From positions 1 to 45,435 of the forward strand of contig NZ_JACFSZ010000022.1 of NCBI RefSeq assembly GCF_014805525.1: DNA of 45,435 nt, in the 5' to 3' direction. The translations under genes and the position numbers were made by a program. This document shows, piece after piece, positions 7,144 through 17,283 of the stretch. This stretch comes from Rhabdothermincola sediminis (lineage in GTDB: Bacteria > Actinomycetota > Acidimicrobiia > Acidimicrobiales > Acidimicrobilacustridaceae). The notes under the pieces were generated by a model, which worked only from the letters and a program-made list of their open reading frames with translations, searched no databases and was not told the origin of the DNA. Position 1 is the stretch's first letter; each line of letters starts with the position of its first letter.

Positions 7144-7159
7144 CCACAACATCTTGTGG
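7144..7159. promoter_or_regulatory. NrdR box 2
   Basis: CCACAACATCTTGTGG has perfect arms CCACAA/TTGTGG around CATC, resembling the known NrdR-box form with CACAA/TTGTG arms. It is 42 bp centre to centre from box 1. Confidence 0.75.
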
Positions 7160-7292
7160 TGGTCGTCGCGGCGTGGCACACGGCGCGCCCGCGGCTCCCG
7201 GCTCGTCCGCCGGTAACCTGGAGAGCCCCCAGCGTTCCCCGAGCCACATCGACAGGCCCAGACACGGAACCGATCCGGGGAGGAAGCAGCCC

Positions 7293-10085
7293 ATGGCCAT
7301 GGCGCCGGAGCAAGCGGGCATCGGCATCCGCCGACACTTCACCACCGCGGGGGTCCACCCCTACGACATGGTGGCGTGGGAGCGTCGCGATGCTCGCATC
7401 ACCAACTACCGAGACGGCTCGGTGGCCTTCGAGCAGACCGACGTCGAGTTCCCCGTGGGTTGGTCCCAGAACGCGACCAACATCGTCGCCCAGAAGTACT
7501 TCCGGGGGACCCTCGGCACCCCTGAGCGGGAGCACTCGCTCAAGCAGGTCGTCGATCGGGTGGTCGACACGATCACCGAGTGGGGTCGCCGCGACGGCTA
7601 CTTCGTCGACGACGACGAGGCCCAGACCTTCAGCGACGAGCTCAAGTACCTGCTCATCACCCAGCGGGCGGCGTTCAACTCCCCGGTGTGGTTCAACATC
7701 GGGGTGGCCGGCGTGCCCCAGCAGGCGTCCGCGTGCTTCATCCTCTCCGTCGAGGACACGATGGACTCGATCCTCAACTGGTACGTGGAGGAGGGCACGA
7801 TCTTCAAGGGCGGCTCCGGCGCGGGCATCAACCTGTCCCGCATCCGCTCGAGCCACGAGCTGCTGAAGGGCGGTGGCACCGCCTCCGGGCCAGTGAGCTT
7901 CATGCGTGGCGCGGACGCCTCGGCCGGCACGATCAAGTCGGGTGGCAAGACCCGGCGTGCGGCGAAGATGGTGATCCTCGACGTCGACCACCCCGACATC
8001 GAGGAGTTCATCTGGTGCAAGGCCCGCGAGGAGCGCAAGGCCCGTGCCCTCGAGGCCGCCGGGTTCGACATGAGCCTCGACGGTGTCGACATCACCTCCA
8101 TCCAGTACCAGAACGCCAACAACTCGGTGCGGGTCACCGACGAGTTCATGCAAGCGGTGCTCGACGATGCCGACTGGCACCTGCGGGCCGTCACCACCGG
8201 CGAGATCATCAAGACCGTCCGGGCCCGCGACCTGCTGCGCCAGATCTCCCAGGCGGCGTGGGAGTGCGCGGATCCCGGCATGCAGTTCGACACCACCATC
8301 AACCACTGGCACACCGCCTGCAACACCGGCCGCATCAACGCCAGCAACCCGTGCAGCGAGTACATGCACCTCGACAACTCGGCGTGCAACCTGGCCAGCC
8401 TCAACCTGCTCACGTTCCTCGACGAGGACGGCACCTTCGACATCGAGGGCTTCGAGCGGGCGGTCGAGGTGGTGTTCACCGGCCAGGAGATCCTGGTCGG
8501 CAACGCCGACTACCCGACCGCGGCCATCGGTGAGACCTCACGCCGCTTCCGCCAGCTCGGGCTCGGCTACGCCAACCTCGGGGCGATGCTCATGGCCCTC
8601 GGCCTGCCGTACGATTCCGACGCCGGCCGGGCGTGGGCGGCGGCGATCACCGCCCTGATGACCGGTCATGCCTATGCCACCTCGGCTCGCACCGCGGTGC
8701 GCATGGGGCCGTTCGCCGGCTACACGGAGAACGAGGAGCACATGCTGCGGGTCCTCGGCCTGCATCGCGCCGCGGCGGCGGAGATCGACGAGGAGCTCGT
8801 CCCTCACGAGCTGCTCTCCGCCGCCCAGCGCAGCTGGGACGAGGCCTGCGAGATCGCATCCGAGTACGGGGTGCGAAACTCGCAGGCCAGCGTCCTCGCT
8901 CCGACCGGCACGATCGGGCTCATGATGGATTGCGACACCACCGGCGTCGAGCCGGATCTGGGGCTCGTGAAGATGAAGAAGCTGGTGGGCGGCGGCACCA
9001 TGTCGATCGTCAACCAGACCGTGCCCCGGGCCCTGCGCACCCTCGGCTACAGCGTCGACGAGATCGACCGGATCGTCGCCTACATCGACGAGCACAAGAG
9101 CATCGTCGGAGCGCCCGACCTGCGGGCGGAGCACCTGCCCGTGTTCGCCTGCTCGATGGGTGACAACACCATCCACTACCTCGGCCACGTGAAGATGATG
9201 GCGGCGGTGCAGCCGTTCATCTCGGGCGCCATCTCCAAGACGGTCAACCTGCCCGAGGAGGTCAGCGTCGAGGACGTGGAGCAGCTCCACATCGACGCCT
9301 GGCGCATGGGTCTCAAGGCCATCGCGATCTACCGCGACAACTGCAAGGTGGCCCAGCCGCTCGCCACCGCGAAGAAGGAGAGAGCTTCCGACGCCCCGGC
9401 CGCGGCGACCCAGGTGGTGGAGAAGATCGTCGAGCGGATCGTGCAGGAGCCGGTGCGCCAGAAGCTGCCCCGCTCGCGCACCTCGCGCACCTTCGAGTTC
9501 CGAGTGGCGGACTGCAAGGGCTTCGTGACGGTCGGGGAGTACGACGACGGCCGCCCGGGTGAGATCTTCGTGCGGGTCTCCAAGCAGGGCTCGACCCTGG
9601 CGGGCATCATGGACGCCTTCGCCATCTCGGTGAGCCACGGCCTGCAATACGGCGTGCCGCTGCGCAGCTTCGTGGAGGCCTTCACGGGTATGCGCTTCGA
9701 GCCCGCGGGTATGACCGACGATCCGGACATCCGCATCGCCAGCTCGCTGATGGACTACCTGTTCCGCAAACTGGCGGTGATGTACCTCTCGCCCGAGGAG
9801 CGGGCCGAGCTGAACATCCTCACCACGGCGGAGCGCACCCAGCCGACGTTGCCCGGGGTGGAGGAGACCGTCGTCGAGACCCGCCAGGGTGAGCTGCCCG
9901 CCGACCCACCGTCCATCGAGTCGGCGTCCACGCTCGTGGGCCGGGTCGAGCCCGGTGTGGGGGCCCGCCAGCCGGAGGTGCGCCACAGCGACGCGCCGAT
10001 GTGCATGCAGTGCGGGGTGCAGATGGTGCGGGCCGGGAGCTGCCACGCCTGCCCGAGCTGCGGCACCACCAGCGGCTGCAGCTGA
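7293..10085 (+). CDS. nrdJ: Adenosylcobalamin-dependent ribonucleotide reductase (class II)
   Basis: NrdJ reduces ribonucleotides to deoxyribonucleotides with an adenosylcobalamin-generated thiyl radical, independently of oxygen. The product has 930 residues, the usual size for the long actinobacterial form. Visible features: FNSPVWFNIG and ASACFILSVEDTMDSI (first redox Cys region), GGSGAGINLSRIR, NPCSEYMHLDNSACNLASLN (radical/catalytic loop), QASVLAPTGTIGLMMDCDTTG, and a Cys-rich C-terminal tail (MCMQCGVQMVRAGSCHACPS) that re-reduces the active site. ATG 7293 was chosen because GGGGAGGAA lies 7 bases before it; the open frame extends 40 codons further without protein character. Regulation by NrdR is expected from the boxes at 7102 and 7144. 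Confidence 0.97.
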   Translation: MAMAPEQAGIGIRRHFTTAGVHPYDMVAWERRDARITNYRDGSVAFEQTDVEFPVGWSQNATNIVAQKYFRGTLGTPEREHSLKQVVDRVVDTITEWGRRDGYFVDDDEAQTFSDELKYLLITQRAAFNSPVWFNIGVAGVPQQASACFILSVEDTMDSILNWYVEEGTIFKGGSGAGINLSRIRSSHELLKGGGTASGPVSFMRGADASAGTIKSGGKTRRAAKMVILDVDHPDIEEFIWCKAREERKARALEAAGFDMSLDGVDITSIQYQNANNSVRVTDEFMQAVLDDADWHLRAVTTGEIIKTVRARDLLRQISQAAWECADPGMQFDTTINHWHTACNTGRINASNPCSEYMHLDNSACNLASLNLLTFLDEDGTFDIEGFERAVEVVFTGQEILVGNADYPTAAIGETSRRFRQLGLGYANLGAMLMALGLPYDSDAGRAWAAAITALMTGHAYATSARTAVRMGPFAGYTENEEHMLRVLGLHRAAAAEIDEELVPHELLSAAQRSWDEACEIASEYGVRNSQASVLAPTGTIGLMMDCDTTGVEPDLGLVKMKKLVGGGTMSIVNQTVPRALRTLGYSVDEIDRIVAYIDEHKSIVGAPDLRAEHLPVFACSMGDNTIHYLGHVKMMAAVQPFISGAISKTVNLPEEVSVEDVEQLHIDAWRMGLKAIAIYRDNCKVAQPLATAKKERASDAPAAATQVVEKIVERIVQEPVRQKLPRSRTSRTFEFRVADCKGFVTVGEYDDGRPGEIFVRVSKQGSTLAGIMDAFAISVSHGLQYGVPLRSFVEAFTGMRFEPAGMTDDPDIRIASSLMDYLFRKLAVMYLSPEERAELNILTTAERTQPTLPGVEETVVETRQGELPADPPSIESASTLVGRVEPGVGARQPEVRHSDAPMCMQCGVQMVRAGSCHACPSCGTTSGCS

Positions 10086-10111
10086 GCTCGACACGGGCGA
10101 GTGACCGAGGT

Positions 10112-10144
10112 GACCGGGTCCGGTCAGCGATGCCGGACCCGGTC
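10112..10144 (+). terminator. Strong hairpin after nrdJ
   Basis: Twelve-base perfect arms (10112-10123 GACCGGGTCCGG, 10133-10144) flank a 9-base loop, 27 bases past the nrdJ stop. There is no T tract, as is common in high-GC bacteria. Confidence 0.6.
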
Positions 10145-10227
10145 GCGACTCGTGGGGCTCGGTTGGAGGTGAGTGGCCCGCCGATCGCTGGGTAGAGACC
10201 GGTCATGCTGGTGGTGAGGCCCGGGCG

Positions 10228-10919
10228 GTGAACGAGCGCACGACCGTCGCCGCCGGTGTGACCGAGGTACGTCTCGCCCGGCTGCGTCGCTGGAACGTCG
10301 GGCTGGCGGTGCTCCACGGCGCGCAGGCAGTGCTGATCCTGGTCCTCGCTGGGCACTTCGCGGTCACCATCACGTCGACGTTCCCGACCGGGCCACCCGG
10401 CACGGCGCTGCCGGCACCGGAAAGCATCCTCGACGTGCGGGTCGGGCCGGCCTCGCCGTGTTCCTGGCTCTGGCGGCCGTCGATCATCTGACGACCGCCA
10501 CGGTGGGTCGGGGACTCTACGAGCACGACCTGCGCCAGGGCATCAACCGCTTCCGCTGGGTCGAGTACGCCCTCAGCGCCACGGTCATGGTGTTGCTCAT
10601 CGCGCTCTACAGCGGGATCACCGACGTCACCGCGGTCATCGCCATCGCGGGAGCGAACGTGGGGATGATCTTCTTCGGGTGGGTGCAGGAGCTCACCAAT
10701 CCGCCCGGGCGGCCCAGGACCTCGATGCTCCCGTTCTGGTTCGGGACGCTGGTCGGGCTGGCGCCATGGATCGCCATCGCCACCAACGTCGTCGGTGCGG
10801 CGACGGTGCCGGGCTTCGTGTACGGCATCGTCGTGGCCCACGCCACGCTGACCGGGTCGGGGGCTGGGCGCGTCGTAGGAGGGTTCGAAGCCCGACGCCG
10901 AGCTGAGCCCGATGCGTAG
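10228..10919 (+). pseudogene. Heliorhodopsin remnant (frameshifted, truncated)
   Basis: Two overlapping frames together encode about five helices of a heliorhodopsin, a light-sensing retinal protein family with inverted topology. The first frame (GTG 10228) carries RRWNVGLAVLHGAQ and the FPTGPPGTALPAP loop. After a one-base loss near 10447 the frame from about 10449 continues with GLAVFLALAAVDHL, FRWVEYALSATVM (holding the conserved counterion Glu), GVQEL-type FFGWVQELTNPPG, LPFWFGTLVGLAPW and VPGFVYGIVV. Homology stops near 10835; helix 7 with the retinal-binding Lys (family motif LVAKSALAWQ) is missing. It cannot form a pigment. A deletion appears to have joined it to an opposing broken gene. 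Confidence 0.85.
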
Positions 10920-11251
10920 CTCGCCGTAGTCGATGGTCAGGCTCGCCTTGATGTTCAGCCCCTTGACCGTGCGGACCACGTCGTCGTCGAAGTAGATGTC
11001 GGCCCACTCGTCCGCGCAGGCGTAGTCGCTCTGCCCGGGCCGCCCGCTGGGCTGCCAGTTCGCGGGGTGGACCAGGGTAGTCGTCCTCGGCCCCGGTCCA
11101 GATCCTGGTGCAGAACGGGAGCGGCTCCGGCGGGGTGACGGTCGCCGGAGGCGACCAGTAGGACGAGCGCCGAGGTGGCCGCGATCGCGGCGGCAGCCGC
11201 GAGAGCGATGGCGCAGCGCCGGGGGAGGTGGATGGCGGGCAGGTGGGGCAT
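10866..11251 (-). pseudogene. Frameshifted secreted protein, unknown family
   Basis: Read from 11251 downward, the ATG gives a signal-peptide-like start (MPHLPAIHLPRRCAIALAAA then an Ala-rich hydrophobic core). The coding sense moves to a second frame near 11150 (TPPEPLPFCTRIWTGAEDDYP) and to a third near 11075 (HPANWQPSGRPGQSDYACAD, WADIYFDDDVVRTVKGLNIK, IDYGELRIGLSSASGFEPSY). No stop codon remains: the last frame runs on antisense to the heliorhodopsin remnant, so the 3' end was lost at the same junction. The right-hand boundary is approximate. Two frame changes could be sequencing errors, but the missing 3' end cannot be explained that way. Confidence 0.6.
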
Positions 11252-11429
11252 CGTCTTCTCGCTCGACGGCCGCTGTTCGCGCGGGAGCTCCCGAGTAGAC
11301 GAGATCACGGGGGCGCGTGCCCGGTTAGCACACACGGGGTCCCGCGCCCAGGGCCCGTTGAGGCAATTCAACGGTGGGCGGTGCGATCCGGCGAGCCCAT
11401 CGGTCCCCCGGTCGCCCGATGGCGGCTGG

Positions 11430-11435
11430 TAGCGT
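11430..11435 (+). promoter_or_regulatory. -10 element of the lipoprotein gene
   Basis: TAGCGT here would start transcription near 11442, leaving a leader of about 22 bases that includes the AGGGAGGGG ribosome site before GTG 11464. Confidence 0.45.
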
Positions 11436-11463
11436 CCCGCCGTCGTTTCACAGGGAGGGGCTC

Positions 11464-12123
11464 GTGATCACCAGTCGTCGACGTCGCTTGACCATCGCAG
11501 CCGGCATCGCCGCCGCCGTCCTGGTCCTCGCCGCCTGCGGGAAGGACAAGCAGGAGTCGTCCGCGTCCACCACCACGGCCGCGGCCAGCGGCACGACGGT
11601 CGTGCCCAGCAACGCGGCGAGCGTGCGCTACGACGAGCAGATCCAGCAGTGGCTGACCGAGGTCGGCTGCAACCCCGGTGGAGTGGACGGGGTCATCGGC
11701 CCGCACACGGAGGCCGCCATCGTCGAGTTCCAGCAGGCGGAGGGCCTGGCGGCGAACGGTGAGATGGACGCGGCCACCACGAAGGCGCTCGAAGCGGCTG
11801 CTCAGGCGGGGAAGAAGGTGTGCGGCACCACCGGGACCACCGCCTCCACGACCACCACCACCGCCGGCGGGCAGGCCCCCTGCACCCCGACGGCGCTGGT
11901 GGCGGCCATCCCGCAGGGCGACGTGATCACCGGCTACGTCTGCGCCGACGGCTATGCGGGGGTCACCGGCACGGTGGGCAACGGGAGCACGACCACGTTC
12001 CACTACATCCTGCAGTCAGAGAACGGATCGTGGACCAGCCTCGGCGACGAACCGTGCGGCGCGGCCAGCGCCGGCATAGCGCCCGCGGTGCTGGAGATGG
12101 GCTGCCCGCCCGAGCAGGGCTGA
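11464..12123 (+). CDS. Lipoprotein with peptidoglycan-binding-type domain
   Basis: The product has 219 residues. It starts with an Arg-rich n-region, a hydrophobic core and the lipobox LAAC (lipidated Cys25). A Thr/Ser-rich linker follows, then a peptidoglycan_binding_1-like domain (about 53-110: YDEQIQQWLTEVGC, GVDGVIGPHTEAAIVEFQQA), a second Thr-rich linker, and a Cys-containing C-terminal domain (about 137-219) I do not recognise. AGGGAGGGG precedes the GTG. It is probably anchored on the outer face of the cytoplasmic membrane and binds cell wall. It is the only intact gene in the decayed 10.2-12.4 kb stretch. Confidence 0.82.
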   Translation: MITSRRRRLTIAAGIAAAVLVLAACGKDKQESSASTTTAAASGTTVVPSNAASVRYDEQIQQWLTEVGCNPGGVDGVIGPHTEAAIVEFQQAEGLAANGEMDAATTKALEAAAQAGKKVCGTTGTTASTTTTTAGGQAPCTPTALVAAIPQGDVITGYVCADGYAGVTGTVGNGSTTTFHYILQSENGSWTSLGDEPCGAASAGIAPAVLEMGCPPEQG

Positions 12124-12133
12124 CCGCCACCCC

Positions 12134-12374
12134 ATGACCGCGGGGCGGGCCGAGCTGCGCACCGAGCGGCTCGTCCTGCGGCCCTGACGCCAGGAGGACT
12201 GCGAGCCGTTCGCAGCGGGTCATGGAGCGGCTGGGCATGACTCGTGACCCCCGCGACGACTTCGAGCACCCGCTGGTCGAGGCCGGCATGGCCCTCACCC
12301 GGCACGTGCTCTACCGCCTCTCGCGAACCGGGTTCGGGCCCGGTGCGGCGGGCGCGGCGTCCCCCCGCTCCTGA
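12134..12374 (+). pseudogene. GNAT acetyltransferase remnant with large internal deletion
   Basis: The first part reads MTAGRAELRTERLVLRP, then TGA where the family has Trp (RPW), then RQEDCEPFA. This is the usual N-terminus of RimJ/RimL-type N-acetyltransferases. From about 12217 another frame gives RVMERLGMTRDPRDDFEHPL and RHVLYRLSR, the usual C-terminus. The roughly 110 codons holding the acetyl-CoA site are gone. The nonsense codon plus the deletion make this a true pseudogene, not a sequencing artefact. Confidence 0.75.
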
Positions 12375-12412
12375 TTCCGGCCAGCGTGCGCGAGGGGTGG
12401 TGTGCGACCGCC

Positions 12413-12418
12413 TAGGCT
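12413..12418 (+). promoter_or_regulatory. Possible -10 element of the pyrophosphatase gene
   Basis: TAGGCT would start transcription near 12425, giving a leader of about 85 bases. The leader contains a hairpin with arms CCGGCC/GGCCGG at 12460-12474. Confidence 0.35.
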
Positions 12419-12510
12419 CGTGTGCTGTCCCGACGAGACGCGCCGTGGCCAACCGAGAGCCGGCCGAGGGCCGGTGAGCCGGTGCGGCGCTGCCTGCAAG
12501 GAGTTGATGC

Positions 12511-14592
<2,082 letters not shown>

Positions 14593-14628
14593 GCCGGCAA
14601 CCGTCGCTCCACACTCCAGGAGGTCCCG

Positions 14629-14814
14629 ATGCCAGACCTGAGCCTGACCGACGACGAGGTGGCGCTGCTCGCGGAGCTGCTCGAGCAGACGCTGGCCGAC
14701 ATGCGCTACGAGATCGCGGACACCGACAACTCCCGGTTCCGCGACGAGGTGCGCGAGCGCTACTCGCGGATCGAAGCCATCGCCGCGAAGCTCGGGCGCC
14801 CGGCGGGAGGATGA
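14629..14814 (+). CDS. Small conserved-looking protein, 61 aa
   Basis: The 61-residue product is highly charged and predicted helical ([20 protein letters not shown], then [13 protein letters not shown]). It starts at an ATG with AGGAGG 5 bases upstream. It lies 36 bases after the pyrophosphatase gene, so it is probably cotranscribed. No membrane helix, Cys or known motif is seen. The helical pattern suggests a small dimerising or binding protein. The function is unknown. Confidence 0.7.
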   Translation: MPDLSLTDDEVALLAELLEQTLADMRYEIADTDNSRFRDEVRERYSRIEAIAAKLGRPAGG

Positions 14815-14833
14815 GCCAGGCCTAGGTGCGCTG

Positions 14834-15265
14834 ATGGAGCCGGAGCTGTTCGCGCTGTACGGCACCCTCATGAGCGGTGAGGGTGGCCAGGAGCGGCTCG
14901 GGCTCCAGGGCCGACTGCAGCCGCGTGGGCCGTGCGTGCTGGCGGGCACCCTCGTCGAGCTCGGCTGGTACCCGGGGCTGGTGCTCGAGCCCGCCGGCCG
15001 GGTCATCGGCGAGCTCGTCCGGGTCGCCGACGCGGGGGTGCTCGAGGTCCTCGACCGCTACGAGGGATTCGATCCCGCGTCCCCCGAGCGGTCGCTGTTC
15101 GTCCGCACCCGGCTCGTGACGGTCGAGCCGGGCGTCGAGGCGTGGGCCTACGTCTTCACCGGTGAGGTCCCGGACGGCAGGGTGATCGCGTCGGGTGACT
15201 GGCGGGCCCACCGGGCCGCTGGCCCGGTCGACCCGCCCGGTCCGGCCGACACCGGCGGGACGTGA
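14834..15265 (+). CDS. Gamma-glutamylcyclotransferase-like (AIG2/GGCT) protein
   Basis: The product has 143 residues with the family's substrate-binding YGTLM near the N-terminus and the catalytic Glu in DRYEGFDP. GGCT-fold enzymes release 5-oxoproline from gamma-glutamyl compounds or cleave gamma-glutamylamines; the true substrate is not evident. The last 25 residues are a Pro/Gly-rich tail. The stop overlaps the GTG start of the next gene (GTGA), indicating translational coupling. Confidence 0.82.
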   Translation: MEPELFALYGTLMSGEGGQERLGLQGRLQPRGPCVLAGTLVELGWYPGLVLEPAGRVIGELVRVADAGVLEVLDRYEGFDPASPERSLFVRTRLVTVEPGVEAWAYVFTGEVPDGRVIASGDWRAHRAAGPVDPPGPADTGGT

Positions 15266-16059
15266 GCGGCTGGTGGCGCCGGGTGATCGGCGCCGATCGC
15301 TGGGACGGGACCGCCGGGCGGCCCCGCTCCGCCAACGGGGCTTCGTCGTTCCACCTCGCCTGGCAGGTGCCTTCCGGCGAGTGGGTGGCGGCGGAGGCGA
15401 CGCTCGAGGTCACCGTGGCCCCGTCGGTGGACGCCCTCTACTTCTGGGCGCTGCAGGTGACCTTCACCGAGGCCGGGCGCCACGGCGGTGCGGCGCACCT
15501 CGGTCTGCAGTGGCACCCCAGCCACCCTGGGCGCACCGCCATCAACTGGGGCGGCTACGGGGCCGGGGGAGGGGAGCTGGCCGGCAGCGATTCGCCCCTG
15601 CCGTCGGCGACCGGCAACCCCAACACCCGGGACTTCGCCTGGCACCCGGCCCGGCCCTACCGGTTGCGGATCCGGCGATCGGGCGAGCTGGCGCCGGGCG
15701 CACCGCCGGGGGCCACGAGCTGGCGGGGGGAGGTGGTGGACCTGGCAGGTGGTGGCCAGGTCACGGTGGTGCGGGAGTTGTTCGCGCCGGGGCGGCACCT
15801 CGCTGACGCGCTGGTCTGGTCCGAGGTGTTCGCCGACTGCGACGCGCCACCCACCGAGGTCCACTGGCGCGAGCTGGCGGTCATCGACGAGCGCGGGCGC
15901 ACGGTGTCGGTGCCGGCGGTGAGGGTGAACTACCAGGCTGTCGCGGAGGGTGGTTGCTCGCAGACCGACAGCTCGGTGGAGGCGGGGGCGTTCGTCCAGC
16001 GGACCTCGACCCCGCGAGCCACTCCTCAGGGGGCGTTGCTGGCGGGGTCGCGCTCGTAG
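15262..16059 (+). CDS. Uncharacterised protein, 265 aa
   Basis: The sequence is rich in Trp, Gly and alternating beta-type stretches (FHLAWQVPSGEWVAAEATLEV, LHLGLQWHP-type, AINWGGYGAGG, RPYRLRIRR, GEVVDLAGGG), suggesting a beta-sandwich. There is no signal peptide or membrane helix. It is translationally coupled to the GGCT-like gene. The last 34 bp overlap the convergent Nudix gene. I do not recognise the family and give no function. Confidence 0.7.
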   Translation: MSGWWRRVIGADRWDGTAGRPRSANGASSFHLAWQVPSGEWVAAEATLEVTVAPSVDALYFWALQVTFTEAGRHGGAAHLGLQWHPSHPGRTAINWGGYGAGGGELAGSDSPLPSATGNPNTRDFAWHPARPYRLRIRRSGELAPGAPPGATSWRGEVVDLAGGGQVTVVRELFAPGRHLADALVWSEVFADCDAPPTEVHWRELAVIDERGRTVSVPAVRVNYQAVAEGGCSQTDSSVEAGAFVQRTSTPRATPQGALLAGSRS

Positions 16060-16745
16060 CGCCAGCCGCTCTCGAGCATCCAGAGGCGATGGCGCGCGCC
16101 GTCGACCACCGCGTCGGCGGTCTCGTAGCCGGCGTCGCCGTGGTAGAGGGCCACCACACCACCCTCGACCATCGCGAAGCGGGTGGCGAAGTGCTCGGCG
16201 GGCCGCGCGGCCAGCGCGCCGAGGACCTCGGTCACGGTGCGGTAGGGCCGGAGCTGCTCCAGGGTGATCCAGGTCGGCGGCGCCAGCTCGATCTCGAGAG
16301 CGTTGCGCCGGGCCATCGCCTCGGCGGGGGTGGTCCAGCAGTGCTCCTCGATCTCCCCGCCGTCGACCACGATCTCGGTGTCGGGGGCCCGGGTGGCGAA
16401 GAACCAGGTGGCGTAGCGGCGCATCCGGACCGGGGGCGGGGTCCAGTGTGAGAACCACACCAGCCCTTCCTCCTCGAGCACCAGGCCGGCTTCCTCCCGG
16501 GCTTCGCGCACCGCGGCCCGCCTGGCCGCGGTCTCGAGGTCGCCGGGGTGGCCGGCCACGTGGTCGGCTTCGTCGATCCGCCCGCCGGGCCACACCCACA
16601 TCCCTCCCGCGAACGCCAGTGCCGAGTTGCGGCGCAGCATCAACGTCTCCAGCCCGCTCGGCCCGTCGCGTAGCGGCACGACGGTCGCCGCGGGGATGGT
16701 GGGGACGTCGGGGTCGGGCTCGGGCAGGGGCACGGGCGCGCTCAC
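16026..16745 (-). CDS. Nudix hydrolase
   Basis: The product has 239 residues. The Nudix box is split by an insert after GGRIDEAD and resumes AARRAAVREAREEAGL, carrying the REx2EE metal-binding helix. The N-terminal strand LMLRRNSALAFAGGMWVWPG and the length resemble the NUDT7/NUDT19 branch that cleaves CoA derivatives, but substrate assignment is inference. The GTG start overlaps the stop of the upstream VOC gene by GTGA, so the two form an operon. Confidence 0.85.
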   Translation of the reverse strand: MSAPVPLPEPDPDVPTIPAATVVPLRDGPSGLETLMLRRNSALAFAGGMWVWPGGRIDEADHVAGHPGDLETAARRAAVREAREEAGLVLEEEGLVWFSHWTPPPVRMRRYATWFFATRAPDTEIVVDGGEIEEHCWTTPAEAMARRNALEIELAPPTWITLEQLRPYRTVTEVLGALAARPAEHFATRFAMVEGGVVALYHGDAGYETADAVVDGARHRLWMLESGWRYERDPASNAP

Positions 16746-17221
16746 CGCTCGCCGCGGGAGCCGTAGCGGGCCAGCTCGCGATCGAGGTCCAGGGGCATCA
16801 CTGGTGCCCGGCCCTCGTACGCGTCCCAGTCGCTGCGGGGGACGAGGTACATGATCTCGAACTCGTTGTCATCAGGATCGACACCGTAGAGCGACTTGCT
16901 GGTGCCGTGGTCGGATGCGCCCGCCAGCGCGCCCAGCTGCCGCAGCGTCGCCGCCGCGCCGGCGAGGTCCTCGATGGTGTCGACCTGCCAGGCGAGGTGG
17001 TAGAGGCCCACCGACCCGGGAGGGGGCGACGGCGCGGTGGGCCCCACCGCGAACAGGCCGAGGTCGTGGTGGTTGCCCGAGCCTGCGGCCCGCAGGAACG
17101 CGGCCCGGCCGGGGACCTGTTCCACCACCTCGAAGCCGAACGCCTCGCGGTAGAAGGCGACGCTGCGGTCCACGTCCCGCACGTAGAGCACCGCGTGGTT
17201 GAGACGCCTGACAGGGATCAT
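16742..17221 (-). CDS. VOC (glyoxalase/dioxygenase-fold) family protein
   Basis: The product has 159 residues from ATG 17221; the frame extends 17 codons further. Two beta-alpha-beta-beta-beta modules are visible: LNHAVLYVRDVDRSVAFYRE carries the first metal His, VGLYHLAWQVDTIEDL the second His, and NEFEIMY the metal Glu. The pattern suits a metal-dependent VOC enzyme such as an extradiol-type dioxygenase or glyoxalase relative. The reaction is unknown. It is transcribed away from the TetR gene, 62 bp apart, and coupled to the Nudix gene. Confidence 0.82.
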   Translation of the reverse strand: MIPVRRLNHAVLYVRDVDRSVAFYREAFGFEVVEQVPGRAAFLRAAGSGNHHDLGLFAVGPTAPSPPPGSVGLYHLAWQVDTIEDLAGAAATLRQLGALAGASDHGTSKSLYGVDPDDNEFEIMYLVPRSDWDAYEGRAPVMPLDLDRELARYGSRGER

Positions 17222-17283
17222 CCCTCCATCCAACCGCGGGAGGGCCTTGTTCCATCCTGCCCCGGCTGTCATGATTCGGGAGA

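Noticed and set aside
7101-7292. Cobalamin riboswitch in the nrdJ leader
   Set aside because: Expected from the enzyme's cofactor, but the conserved B12-box sequence and core were not found.
10203-10979. Long minus-strand ORF opposite the heliorhodopsin
   Set aside because: Only its first 35 or so codons (the frameshifted secreted protein) look protein-like; the rest is antisense to clear heliorhodopsin sequence.
17222-17244. CCCTCC/GGAGGG inverted repeat as TetR operator
   Set aside because: The arms coincide with Shine-Dalgarno-like sequence of the VOC gene and are low in complexity; not convincing as an operator.
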